The translations under genes were made by a program, and so were the position numbers. DNA of 64,000 nucleotides, taken from NCBI GenBank assembly GCA_017856435.1, contig JAFMFB010000004.1, forward strand, positions 21,016-85,015. Direction: 5' to 3'. Source of the DNA: Burkholderiaceae bacterium (GTDB taxonomy: Bacteria > Pseudomonadota > Gammaproteobacteria > Burkholderiales > Burkholderiaceae_C). Below the pieces are notes generated by a model. It was not told where the DNA came from and searched no databases. It saw nothing but the letters and a program-made list of their open reading frames with translations. Each line of letters starts with the position of its first letter. Position 1 is the stretch's first letter. This document shows positions 8,330 to 16,186 of this stretch, piece by piece.

Positions 8330-9825
8330 ACCAGTTCACCCACAGGCTCAAGCAGGACCGTGGAGACGATTTGTTGATTGGGGACACCGGCGGCGAGCAA
8401 CTGTGACTCCAGGGCCTGAACAAATTTTTCAGGGCCAGCCAGATAGAAATCACACTCGATGTCAAACAAGTCGGCACGCATGGCTTGGGCCATCAGCAGC
8501 GCCCCCGAGCCCTGATCGGTGTCAGATATCAACTCGTATTCAAACTGATCCAGGGCCTCACCCCAGGCACGGCACTGATTTTCCAGAAAGTGGCCACTGG
8601 GCTGGGTTGACAGCCAGAACAGGGAGATCGAAGGTGCGCTGTCCAACGCCAGTGCATGCTCGATCAAGCTCTTGATGGGCGCAAAACCAGTATCACAGGC
8701 TGCAAACACCAGCGGTCGGGGACTATCGAGCAGGACAAAGTTACCGCTCGGGCCCCAGACTGTGACCGCATCGCCAGCTTTGATGTCGCCCGAAAACAAA
8801 TGTTTCGCAAAAGGATCTTTGGAATGATTTTCAATGTAGAAATGAAGATTGCGGTCATCACAAGGGCAACTCGCAACCGGATAGAGGCTATGGGCTTCAT
8901 TGCCATCAGCACGCCGGTAACCCAGGGTCACAGATTGACCGGCCAGGAAGCGCAGTCGATGGCTTCGGGGTGTTTGAAGGTGGAGTCTTTGCACTCCATC
9001 TGCCAGAACGGTCACCGCACGCACGGTCGCCACAATCTGTTGCTGTGGAATGTCTTTCGGACCGCTGGCCTCAAGGAGTTCCAGCGTCAGTTCACTGCTG
9101 GCCGCAGTATGTGCACACAACAAGGTATAGCCCTGGGATTTTTCTGCTTCGGAAAGCGGGTAGTCATAGGACTGGGTCCGCACCACCTGACCTGAGATCA
9201 CACGCACCTTGCACATGCCACAGGTGCCATTGCCGCAGCCATAGTTCAGCTTCAAGCCGGCCCGCAAACCTGCCTGCAGCAGCGTGTCATGGCCTTCGAC
9301 ACAAAACTCATTGCCGCTGGGGCGAACCGTCACCTGGGCCGTCATTACTTTAAGCATGTCATCCATCACTGATAGCAGGTCAGCCTGCTCGGTAGCCAAG
9401 GCTTGGGCAAGCCCTTGCTCGAGAAAACTTTCAAGGGCCTTGATTTGTACTGGCGAGGCACCCGCGTCGAGCAATTCCTTGATGCGAGCACGCAAATCCA
9501 CTACCAGCGCATGGTAACGCTGAAGGTGTCGTCTGACATCGGCCAGTTCCTGGGTCTGATCGAAAAGTCGCTGCGCCAGCACCTCCTGGCTTGGCAGCAG
9601 GCGCTCTCGCACGCGCCGTCCAAAGGCCTCGTCCTTGATCAGCTTGACCCGCTCCAACATGCCGGACTCTTCCAGCTTGACCGAGGGATAGAGCTGCAAC
9701 AGCTGATCGGTCGAGATCAGGCCATCATTGAGAAGCAAGGCCCCATCACGCACCTGCTGCTGCAGCACGCCTCGTGATACGCCCACCAGCTGCGCGGCTC
9801 GCCAGAGGGTCATCAAGTGCGTCAT
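8326..9825 (-). CDS. fusion: MerR/HTH-like domain, coiled coil, 2Fe-2S ferredoxin and FAD/NAD(P) reductase
   Basis: This 499-residue protein has three parts. Residues 1-65 (MTLWRAAQLVGVSRGVLQQQ...) look like a MerR/excisionase-type winged helix. Residues 70-160 are a Leu/Glu/Gln-rich helical linker. Residues 160-250 hold a plant-type ferredoxin with Cys197, Cys202, Cys205 and Cys237 (C-x4-C-x2-C-x31-C). The C-terminal 240 residues form a ferredoxin-NADP reductase module (HSLYPVAS, WGPSGNFVLL, DTGFAPIKSLIEH). Such a C-terminal pair normally passes electrons from NAD(P)H to an oxygenase; the TauD-like gene overlaps immediately upstream. A DNA-binding-like domain on such a protein is odd. ATG at 9825 overlaps the previous stop (ATGA); the GTG/ATG further upstream was rejected. 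Confidence 0.85.
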   Translation of the reverse strand: MTHLMTLWRAAQLVGVSRGVLQQQVRDGALLLNDGLISTDQLLQLYPSVKLEESGMLERVKLIKDEAFGRRVRERLLPSQEVLAQRLFDQTQELADVRRHLQRYHALVVDLRARIKELLDAGASPVQIKALESFLEQGLAQALATEQADLLSVMDDMLKVMTAQVTVRPSGNEFCVEGHDTLLQAGLRAGLKLNYGCGNGTCGMCKVRVISGQVVRTQSYDYPLSEAEKSQGYTLLCAHTAASSELTLELLEASGPKDIPQQQIVATVRAVTVLADGVQRLHLQTPRSHRLRFLAGQSVTLGYRRADGNEAHSLYPVASCPCDDRNLHFYIENHSKDPFAKHLFSGDIKAGDAVTVWGPSGNFVLLDSPRPLVFAACDTGFAPIKSLIEHALALDSAPSISLFWLSTQPSGHFLENQCRAWGEALDQFEYELISDTDQGSGALLMAQAMRADLFDIECDFYLAGPEKFVQALESQLLAAGVPNQQIVSTVLLEPVGELV

Positions 9826-10793
9826 GCCCTTACAGCTTCTCGGTTGGGCAGGCACGCCTGCGGTGTGATGCAGTCCAGAAAACGGGCCCGGTACAACAAT
9901 CTGGGATGGGTGGGCTCATCGATAAAGGCGGTACGGTCATGCAGCACATTGTTGCTCACCAGACCCATGCCCGGCTCGAGGGTCAGATGAAAAACCCAAG
10001 GCGGTCTGGCTGCCAGAGTTGCTGCCATAAAGTCCACCGCATCGCGGGTGGTCGGGTCATCCTTCCAGACAATGCTTCGGGTGCGGGCGGTGTAGCGCAA
10101 CTGCAGGCCGCCATCAGAACGCCGGCAAAAGACGGGGCCACTCTGTGCGGGCCGCGCCACGCCCTCCTGATCAACACGCTCGGGAATGGTCATGGCATCG
10201 CTTGCCCAGAGCGCCTGCGCCCAGGCCGGGTTGGCGTCACGCACCGCAATGTAGAGCATGTCCGGGTCGGCCACGCCCGTTTGCCCACCCTCCTTGGCGG
10301 CGCGCACGCAATGCAGGATCATGCCCTCGATTCGCCTTGCCTGGGGGTGGTAGTACCCATCGGTATGCCATTTGATGGCCCGGTCTGTGTAGGGGATGAA
10401 ATCACTGCGTGTCCCCCGTTGTTCTGCAGAGCTTGAGACTTCCGGGGTCTCGGGATGGTTGTGTGGCTGCGACAGGGTTGCTCTGGATACCGCAATGGGT
10501 GATATGCCGTCTTCATCGGCCAGCCAGTTGGCATCCAGGCGGTGCAGGCCCAGCTGGGCCCCGATCAGACGGGCAATGCGCTTGTCCTCCTCCAGGATCG
10601 GGCTGCGGTAAATCGCCATATTGCTGTGGGTGCAGCGCTGCAGCAAAGCAGTCTGTTCCGTCGCACTGAGTGATCTCGGATCAGACACCGTCACGATCAG
10701 ATCCTCGACCGAACGAGGCTGGGACGCCAGCTTGGCCTGTCGCCAGCGCGCATAGGCCACGGGCTGATCAGGATCGAATGGATCGTCAACCAT
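9822..10793 (-). CDS. TauD/TfdA-family Fe(II)/2-oxoglutarate-type dioxygenase
   Basis: The 323-residue protein has the facial triad of the TauD/TfdA fold: HTDGYY supplies the H-x-D pair and LVSNNVLHDRTAF the distal histidine. The arginine of LLYRARF, just after it, would bind the 2-oxoglutarate carboxylate. Classical relatives hydroxylate taurine, sulfonates or sulfate esters, so a sulfur substrate is tempting but unproven. ATG at 10793 begins one base after the stop of the 202-residue gene; a longer frame to 10895 would overlap that gene. It is coupled to the downstream ferredoxin-reductase fusion, a possible electron donor, although TauD enzymes usually need none. Confidence 0.82.
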   Translation of the reverse strand: MVDDPFDPDQPVAYARWRQAKLASQPRSVEDLIVTVSDPRSLSATEQTALLQRCTHSNMAIYRSPILEEDKRIARLIGAQLGLHRLDANWLADEDGISPIAVSRATLSQPHNHPETPEVSSSAEQRGTRSDFIPYTDRAIKWHTDGYYHPQARRIEGMILHCVRAAKEGGQTGVADPDMLYIAVRDANPAWAQALWASDAMTIPERVDQEGVARPAQSGPVFCRRSDGGLQLRYTARTRSIVWKDDPTTRDAVDFMAATLAARPPWVFHLTLEPGMGLVSNNVLHDRTAFIDEPTHPRLLYRARFLDCITPQACLPNREAVRA

Positions 10794-10794
10794 C

Positions 10795-11403
10795 TCAGTC
10801 ACCGGTCTGTGCGCCCCGCCGCTTGGTTCTCGGTTCGCTCGAATGGATACCCTGAAATCCCCGCTTGACCATTTCCAGGGCTTCGGGAACCTCATAAGCC
10901 ATCACCTGGTCCTTGACCCAATGCCGGTCCTTGTCCGGCAGGACCGACTCCAATCGGCTGCCAAAGTAGCGCACAAAAGCAAAGTCAGGTCCCTCTGGAC
11001 TGTGGCCAAAATCAGCATAGCCATCGGCCAGCTCATTGCACTGGTCGATGAATTGATCGCGCCAGCGCTGCTCGCCAGGGGCTGGTTCTCCCAACCATTC
11101 CTGTTCACTCTCCTCCAGGATTTCTGCCAACCGGACAATCAGCGCCGGCGTGAATTCAGCACGCTGCTCACCTGTGAGGTTGTCGTAGGCCATGCGGTCC
11201 ACCACTTGGGCCAGGAATGCCAGCGCCTCGCGCATGAAGGCAAAGTAAGACGGCCCAACATCAATGTCAAACTTGGCCTCGCGCATCTGCTTGACCATGT
11301 TCTGCGTGACCCGCCAGACGATAAAAGCCATGGCACTGGCATTTTCGCGAGGCGTCTTGGGCCGTTCGGCCTTGAACCACTGATTTTTGATACGGATGGC
11401 CAT
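10795..11403 (-). CDS. conserved hypothetical protein, 202 aa
   Basis: A soluble, mostly helical protein without signal peptide, with many acidic and aromatic residues: FKAERPKTPRENA at the N-terminus, then DIDVGPSYFAFMREALAFL and a region around FAFVRYFGSRLESVLPDKDRHWVKDQVM. A basic tail (EPRTKRRGAQTGD) follows. I do not recognise a catalytic motif. It lies 73 bases downstream of the DsrC-like gene and one base before the TauD-like gene. Its membership of this cluster is the only functional hint. Confidence 0.7.
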   Translation of the reverse strand: MAIRIKNQWFKAERPKTPRENASAMAFIVWRVTQNMVKQMREAKFDIDVGPSYFAFMREALAFLAQVVDRMAYDNLTGEQRAEFTPALIVRLAEILEESEQEWLGEPAPGEQRWRDQFIDQCNELADGYADFGHSPEGPDFAFVRYFGSRLESVLPDKDRHWVKDQVMAYEVPEALEMVKRGFQGIHSSEPRTKRRGAQTGD

Positions 11404-11476
11404 CTTGCGTCCCGAGGCTTCAGCTGACGAACTTGCGGCGTATCCCGATTGAGCTCATGAAATCAGAACTCAATGA

Positions 11477-11809
11477 TCAGTACCCACCTTTGCCCAGAGG
11501 CTGTGGCAGGCCGGCCACCTTGGACGATTGACGGTTGGGTTGCATCGGAAAAAGCTCATAGAGACGCTTTTTCCAATCAATACTGTCATCGTTTTCTGTC
11601 AGCATGGACACCATATTGCGGAAATTAGGTGTATGCCCATCTTCCTGGTAGCGCTCTCGCATGAATTTGACCACCGACCAATGATCGTCGGTCAATGTGA
11701 GACCCTCAGCCTCGGCGATCACTTTGACAACTTCCTCGCCAAAGTTGGGCTCGAGCAAAAAACCATCATTGTCAGTTTCCAATTCCACGCCTTCGACCAT
11801 GTAACTCAT
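11477..11809 (-). CDS. DsrC/TusE-family paralogue lacking both C-terminal cysteines
   Basis: The 110-residue protein aligns along its whole length with DsrC (encoded at 16567): EGVELETDNDGFLLEPNFGEE, LTDDHWSVVKFMRERY, RLYELFPMQP and the arm SSKVAGLPQPLGKGGY. True DsrC ends ACKIAGLPKPTGCV. Here the first arm cysteine is Ser96, the penultimate cysteine is gone, and no cysteine exists anywhere in the protein. It therefore cannot form the trisulfide or carry sulfur, and matches the idea of regulatory sulfur-related (Rsp-type) DsrC homologues. ATG at 11809 has AAGGAG upstream; the longer frame to 11839 was rejected. It is encoded opposite to and 1.2 kb from dsrA. Confidence 0.9.
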   Translation of the reverse strand: MSYMVEGVELETDNDGFLLEPNFGEEVVKVIAEAEGLTLTDDHWSVVKFMRERYQEDGHTPNFRNMVSMLTENDDSIDWKKRLYELFPMQPNRQSSKVAGLPQPLGKGGY

Positions 11810-11835
11810 GCTTGATGACTCCTTAAGAAAAAAAA

Positions 11836-12462
11836 TCAATCCCCTACCGCAGCTGTCGTCTTATGCGGCACAAAGATACCGCAACCCAGCAGACGAAGTT
11901 CACCCAGCCCCAGCTCCTGCAAGCGCAAGGAATCAGTGTTGGACAGGTTATGCACCATCAGGCTGAAAGTCGTCGTTGATCCGGCCCTGGTTTGACAGGC
12001 CCCTCGGCGACCACAAATCCAGGGGGCCCGGATGCCCAGTTCGCTCAGGGCGCCTGAGACCATATCAACAAAATCGGTCTCCTCGGAGTTTCTCGCCGCC
12101 ACTGCATAGGCATAGAGTGCGGCATGGGGGAAAAGTTCGCGCACATGCGGCTCCCCTAGAACAATCTCCCTACCCGCCAATCTGAGGGTTCGGCCCGCCA
12201 GCCCCCTGGCCCCTTCAAGCCGCACCAGGGGAACACGCAGCACCAGGCGCGAGCGACCGGAAAGCAAAAACTGATCGCCGCTGCCGTGGGCCAGCTTGAT
12301 GGGGTGAACACCTGCGGCCGGCTCGTCCGACAACCAAGGCAATTCATCGGTCAGGGCATCCCGCAGCAGTTGCGGGTAATCCGCAGGCAGATTGCGCCCT
12401 CGTAGGGGGAAGATCAGGTCCACCATGCCGTTCAAGGCTGCATCGTCCTTATTCACCGCCAT
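11836..12462 (-). CDS. stand-alone Cas6 homologue of the Cmx6 (MYXAN-subtype) kind
   Basis: The 208-residue protein resembles CRISPR RNA endonuclease Cas6 of the Myxan/Cmx6 type: VDLIFPLRGRNLPADYPQLL at the start, WLSDEPAAGVHPIKLAHGSG, then SRLVLRVP, LAGRTLRLAG, and the C-terminal RAMP-like block SLRLQELGLGELRLLGCGIFVPHK with a Gly-rich loop and a Gly-x-Phe end. No cas1, cas2, cas3, cascade gene or repeat array occurs in the window; the neighbours are a DsrC-like protein and unknown proteins. A CRISPR role is therefore doubtful; processing of a dsr or other RNA hairpin is speculative. The ATG at 12462 overlaps the previous gene by 14 bases; a GTG at 12480 is an alternative start. Confidence 0.78.
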   Translation of the reverse strand: MAVNKDDAALNGMVDLIFPLRGRNLPADYPQLLRDALTDELPWLSDEPAAGVHPIKLAHGSGDQFLLSGRSRLVLRVPLVRLEGARGLAGRTLRLAGREIVLGEPHVRELFPHAALYAYAVAARNSEETDFVDMVSGALSELGIRAPWICGRRGACQTRAGSTTTFSLMVHNLSNTDSLRLQELGLGELRLLGCGIFVPHKTTAAVGD

Positions 12463-12721
12463 TCCTATCGTTATTCCCACCAGGGTTTGGAGCGGATCCA
12501 GCGCCAGTTTGCGTGATCTGCAACTGAGCCCAAGCCGTCAGTGCTTGTCCCCAGCTCAAAGCTGTAGCCGGATCAATGTCAAAAATCGTGAAACGGCTTT
12601 TTTCCCGAATCCGGGTTCGCAGAAAACTCATGCCGCCCGCCTCGAAATCCAGCTGCTGCAACTCAATTTCCTGTCCCCCAATAGGGACTTTGAGTTTGTG
12701 GATCGGTGTTATCTGGGTCAT
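12449..12721 (-). CDS. small conserved hypothetical protein, 90 aa, first gene of the minus cluster
   Basis: A small cytoplasmic protein: TQITPIHKLKVPIGGQEIELQQLDFEAGGM, a strand-rich half, then RIREKSRFTIFDIDPATALSWGQALTAWAQ, ending in a low-complexity Asn/Gly tail. I do not recognise a family name; the compact beta-alpha layout looks like a folded domain, not a random frame. ATG at 12721 is preferred; an in-frame start at 12754 is possible. It overlaps the Cas6-like gene by 14 bases and is closest to the shared promoter region with dsrA. Confidence 0.65.
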   Translation of the reverse strand: MTQITPIHKLKVPIGGQEIELQQLDFEAGGMSFLRTRIREKSRFTIFDIDPATALSWGQALTAWAQLQITQTGAGSAPNPGGNNDRNGGE

Positions 12722-13008
12722 GTCTCGATCATGTTTTGGGCTGAAACCGGTCACAGGCCAGCAATCCGGCCCCCCTCAAGGGCTAATTGGCGCAATTCCC
12801 TGCTTGACAGTCTATAACCGGCAAGAGGGGTCGGGCATAACCCATTTGGATAGCCATCAATACTCAACTAGGATGATGGCAAATATTGATTACAAACGTC
12901 TACCATCGGGTTCAAGACTGTTATTATGAATTGTCTGTTGCGCAGTGGATTGAAAGATTCAACGCTTGACAGGAATTCAGCTGGCCGAATTGTTTAAGGA
13001 GATGCAAG
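12722..13008 (+). promoter_or_regulatory. divergent control region between the Cas6/DsrC-like cluster and dsrA
   Basis: A 287-base non-coding stretch between two divergent operons. It holds a clear ribosome-binding site for dsrA (AAGGAGAT at 12996-13003). Two weak relatives of the TACCC inverted repeat found elsewhere in the window lie here: TAACCCATTTGGATA at 12838-12852 and TACCATCGGGT at 12901-12911. A TTGACA at 12804 has no well-spaced -10 partner. No confident promoter could be named. Confidence 0.5.
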
Positions 13009-14307
13009 ATGGCTAAGAAGATGCATGACACCCCGATGCTCGATCAACTCGAGAGCGGACCTTGGCCCAGTTTTGTGACGGGTCTGAAACGTCTTGCCAA
13101 AGACAAGGACTACATGGTTGACGTCCTGGGCCAGCTTGAGACCTCCTACAAGACACGCAAAGGCTACTGGAAAGGCGGCACGGTCGGTGTGTTTGGCTAC
13201 GGCGGCGGGGTTATTCCACGCTTCACCGAACTCAAGGATGCTGAGGGCAAGCCTCAATTCCCAGACGCTGCTGAATTTCACACCCTGCGTGTGCAGCCGC
13301 CTCCGGGCATGCACTACAACACCGACGTCCTGCGCAAGATGTGTGACATCTGGGAAAAGCATGGTTCGGGTCTGATCGCCTTTCACGGACAGTCCGGCGA
13401 CATCATGTTCCAGGGCGCCAAAACCGACAAGGTCCAGGACGCTTTTGACGAAATCAACGAGCTTGGATTCGATCTGGGTGGTGCTGGTCCCGCGGTTCGC
13501 ACCTCGATGAGTTGCGTGGGTGCGGCCCGTTGCGAGCAATCCTGCTTCGATGAGGCCAGAGCCCACCGCCAGGTGCTCAACACCTTCACGGACGACATCC
13601 ACCGCCCTGCCCTGCCCTACAAATTCAAGTTCAAGTTTTCTGGTTGCTCCAATGACTGCATGAACTCGATCCAGCGCGCCGACATGGCTGTCATTGGCAC
13701 CTGGCGTGACAACATGCGCACCGATGAGGGGTTGGCCAGAAAGTGGTTTGAAAAGCACGGCATGAACGAGCTGGTCAACGATGTGATCAACCGTTGCCCA
13801 ACCAAGACCATCATGCTCAAGGAAGTCAAGGATGTTGCCAAAGGCGACAACATTTCCAGCGTGAAGATCAACGACACCCAGTGTCTAGAGATCGACAACA
13901 GCAACTGCGTGCGCTGCATGCACTGCATCAACGTCATGACGGGCGCCTTGTCCCACGGCACTGATACTGGCGCCACCATCTTGGTGGGCGGCAAGCGCAC
14001 CCTCAAAATTGGCGACCTGATGGGAACCGTTGTGGTGCCCTTCATGCCCCTGAAAACCGACGACGACTACAAGGAGCTGGTGTCCCTAGCCCAGCGAGTC
14101 ATCGATTTCTTTGCTGAAAACGCCCTGGAGCATGAGCGCACCGGTGAAATGATCGAACGTATCGGTTTGGTCAACTTCCTGGAGGGGGTTGAGCTCGAAA
14201 TTGATCCCAACATGGTGGCCACGCCCAGAACCAATCCTTATGTGCGTACCGACGGCTGGGAAGAAGACGCCGCCAAGTACATGGCCCGCAAGAAGGCTGC
14301 CGCTTGA
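13009..14307 (+). CDS. dsrA: reverse-type dissimilatory sulfite reductase, alpha subunit
   Basis: This 432-residue subunit of the sirohaem-[4Fe-4S] enzyme oxidises DsrC-bound sulfur to sulfite in the cytoplasm. The cluster/sirohaem ligands are seen as CVGAARC (Cys169 and Cys175) and CSNDC (Cys213 and Cys217). A ferredoxin-type insert follows with CVRCMHC. The C-terminal tail (MARKKAAA) is ordinary. Length matches DsrA of sulfur oxidisers. AAGGAG lies at 12996-13001. It is first in an operon with the same gene order as that of Allochromatium vinosum (dsrABEFHCMKLJOPNR), which supports the oxidative type; a phylogeny would confirm it. Confidence 0.97.
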   Translation: MAKKMHDTPMLDQLESGPWPSFVTGLKRLAKDKDYMVDVLGQLETSYKTRKGYWKGGTVGVFGYGGGVIPRFTELKDAEGKPQFPDAAEFHTLRVQPPPGMHYNTDVLRKMCDIWEKHGSGLIAFHGQSGDIMFQGAKTDKVQDAFDEINELGFDLGGAGPAVRTSMSCVGAARCEQSCFDEARAHRQVLNTFTDDIHRPALPYKFKFKFSGCSNDCMNSIQRADMAVIGTWRDNMRTDEGLARKWFEKHGMNELVNDVINRCPTKTIMLKEVKDVAKGDNISSVKINDTQCLEIDNSNCVRCMHCINVMTGALSHGTDTGATILVGGKRTLKIGDLMGTVVVPFMPLKTDDDYKELVSLAQRVIDFFAENALEHERTGEMIERIGLVNFLEGVELEIDPNMVATPRTNPYVRTDGWEEDAAKYMARKKAAA

Positions 14308-14360
14308 AGACACTGCGACCAGTTATTTCTCAAATCTAGCGAACAACGGGAAGACAACAG

Positions 14361-15431
14361 ATGGCTCAAATGCGTACCCCAATCGAGAGCGGCGTGCCCG
14401 ACAACAAGCAGTACATGCACCCCACGCTGCTCAAGAACTATGGCAACTGGCGCTACCATGATCGGCCCCGTCCGGGCGTACTGCACCATGTTTCCCACAA
14501 CGGTGACGAGGTCTGGTCAGTCCGCGCGGGCACACAGCGTCAGATGGATGTCTACACCATCCGCAAGCTGTGTGACATTGCCGACACCTATGCCGAAGGG
14601 CATGTGCGTTTCACCATCCGCTCCAACATCGAGTTCATGGTTTCCGACCCGAACAAGGTGGCTCCGCTGATCAATGCCCTTGAGGAAAGCGGTTTCCCGG
14701 TCGGCGGGACCGGCAACTCTGTGTCCATGATTGCCCATACCCAGGGCTGGTTGCATTGCGATATTCCGGGTACCGACGCCTCGGGTGCCGTCAAGGCCTT
14801 GATGGACGATCTCTACGAGGAATTCAAGCGCGAGGAAATGCCTAACCGTGTGCACCTCTCCACCAGTTGCTGCGAGATCAATTGCGGCGGCCAGGCCGAC
14901 ATTGCCATCATCGTCCAGCACACCAAGCCCCCGGTGATCAACCATGATCTGGTGGCCAATGCCTGTGAGCGTCCCGCCGTGGTGGCACGCTGCCCGGTTG
15001 CCGCGATCCGTCCGGCACTGGTCAATGGAAAGCCCTCGCTGGAGGTTGATGAGAAAAAATGTATTTGCTGCGGCGCCTGCTACCCACCGTGCCCGCCCAT
15101 GCAGATCAATGATCCGGAGCACTCCAAGTTGGCTATCTGGGTAGGGGGCAAGAACTCCAATGCGCGTGGCAAGCCCACGTTCATGAAGATGGTGGCGTCT
15201 GGCCTGCCCAACAACCCGCCGCGCTGGCCTGAGGTGTCGGCGATGGTAAGAAAAATTCTTAACACCTACAAGGAAGATGCCCGCCCCTGGGAACGCATTT
15301 CCGACTGGGTTGAGCGGATCGGCTGGCCCCGCTTCTTTGAAAAATGCGACCTGCCCTTCACTAAATACCTGATCGACGACTGGCGTGGTTCCCGCTCCAA
15401 CCTGAACGCCTCCACCCATATTCGCTTCTGA
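14361..15431 (+). CDS. dsrB: reverse-type dissimilatory sulfite reductase, beta subunit
   Basis: The 356-residue beta subunit pairs with DsrA as an alpha2beta2 enzyme and carries the catalytic sirohaem. Visible ligands are STSCCEINCGGQ around residue 170 and the ferredoxin block CICCGACYPPCPPM with CxxCxxCxxxC spacing. It starts 53 bases after dsrA. The ribosome-binding site is poor (GGGAAGA), so coupling to dsrA translation is likely. No frame disruption or missing ligand was seen. Confidence 0.97.
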   Translation: MAQMRTPIESGVPDNKQYMHPTLLKNYGNWRYHDRPRPGVLHHVSHNGDEVWSVRAGTQRQMDVYTIRKLCDIADTYAEGHVRFTIRSNIEFMVSDPNKVAPLINALEESGFPVGGTGNSVSMIAHTQGWLHCDIPGTDASGAVKALMDDLYEEFKREEMPNRVHLSTSCCEINCGGQADIAIIVQHTKPPVINHDLVANACERPAVVARCPVAAIRPALVNGKPSLEVDEKKCICCGACYPPCPPMQINDPEHSKLAIWVGGKNSNARGKPTFMKMVASGLPNNPPRWPEVSAMVRKILNTYKEDARPWERISDWVERIGWPRFFEKCDLPFTKYLIDDWRGSRSNLNASTHIRF

Positions 15432-15453
15432 CCAGCGCCTAATTCTTTTTAGT

Positions 15454-15813
15454 ATGAAATTCGGGATTCTTGTTAGCGAAGGGCCCTACACCCATCAGGC
15501 TTCGGACAGTGCCTACCAATTCGTGATGGCGGCCCTGGCCAAAGGCCACGAGGTGCAACGGGTGTTCTTCTACCACGACGGGGTGAACAACGCCACGCGT
15601 CTGACTGAACCACCTCAGGATGACCGGCATATTGTCAACCGCTGGTCGGAACTGGCTGCCAACCACAAGGTTGATCTTGTGGTGTGCGTGGCGGCGGCCT
15701 TGCGCCGAGGCATCAAGGAAGAGGTGCTTGCCCCGGGATTCAGGATTTCCGGCCTGGGTCAGCTGGTTGATTCCGGCATCAAGTGTGACCGTCTGATGAC
15801 CTTTGGAGACTGA
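15454..15813 (+). CDS. dsrE: sulfurtransferase subunit DsrE
   Basis: The 119-residue protein is the sulfur-binding subunit of the DsrE2F2H2 hexamer that delivers persulfide sulfur to DsrC. Its active cysteine is Cys78 in VVCVAAALRRG, the same number as the essential residue of A. vinosum DsrE. The presence of DsrE with this cysteine is a recognised marker of the oxidative Dsr pathway. ATG at 15454 has no clear Shine-Dalgarno, so reinitiation from dsrB is likely; dsrF follows four bases after the stop. Confidence 0.95.
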   Translation: MKFGILVSEGPYTHQASDSAYQFVMAALAKGHEVQRVFFYHDGVNNATRLTEPPQDDRHIVNRWSELAANHKVDLVVCVAAALRRGIKEEVLAPGFRISGLGQLVDSGIKCDRLMTFGD

Positions 15814-15817
15814 CGCA

Positions 15818-16174
15818 ATGAAAAAATTCATGTTCGTCAACCGCAAGGCTCCCTACGGCACCATCTATGCTCTTGAAAGCCTGGAAGTTGTGCTGATTAC
15901 CGCCACTTTTGATCAGGACGTCAGCCTGGTATTCATGGACGATGGCGTCTATGAGCTGGTCAAGGGCCAGCAGACCAAGGAAATCGGTCTGAAAAACTTC
16001 TCGCCCACCTACCGCGCACTGGAAGGCTACGATGTCGAGAAGCTCTATGTCGATCAGGATTCCCTGACGCAACGTGGCTTGACAGAAAAAGATCTGCTGG
16101 TTCCGGTTGAGGTGCTGAACAACACGCAAATGGCTGAGTTGATGGCACAGCAGGACGTGGTTCTGAGTTTCTGA
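15818..16174 (+). CDS. dsrF: sulfurtransferase complex subunit DsrF
   Basis: The 118-residue DsrE-fold protein is the structural partner of DsrE and DsrH. It has the family block VFMDDGVYELVKGQ and DLLVPVEVLNN. I see no cysteine at all, consistent with a non-catalytic role. ATG at 15818 is chosen; the longer frame to 15803 would overlap dsrE. It lies between dsrE and dsrH as in other sulfur oxidisers. Confidence 0.93.
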   Translation: MKKFMFVNRKAPYGTIYALESLEVVLITATFDQDVSLVFMDDGVYELVKGQQTKEIGLKNFSPTYRALEGYDVEKLYVDQDSLTQRGLTEKDLLVPVEVLNNTQMAELMAQQDVVLSF

Positions 16175-16186
16175 AGGACAACATTG

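Noticed and set aside
10341..10370. TACCCATCGGTATG-like string resembling the operator repeat
   Set aside because: Lies inside the TauD-like coding region and is likely chance.
12804..12840. TTGACA followed by TATAA-like bases as a dsrA promoter
   Set aside because: The spacing to any -10-like hexamer is wrong, so it was not called.
11404..13008. Search for a CRISPR array near the Cas6-like gene
   Set aside because: No direct repeats of 25-40 bases with regular spacers were seen here or elsewhere in the window.
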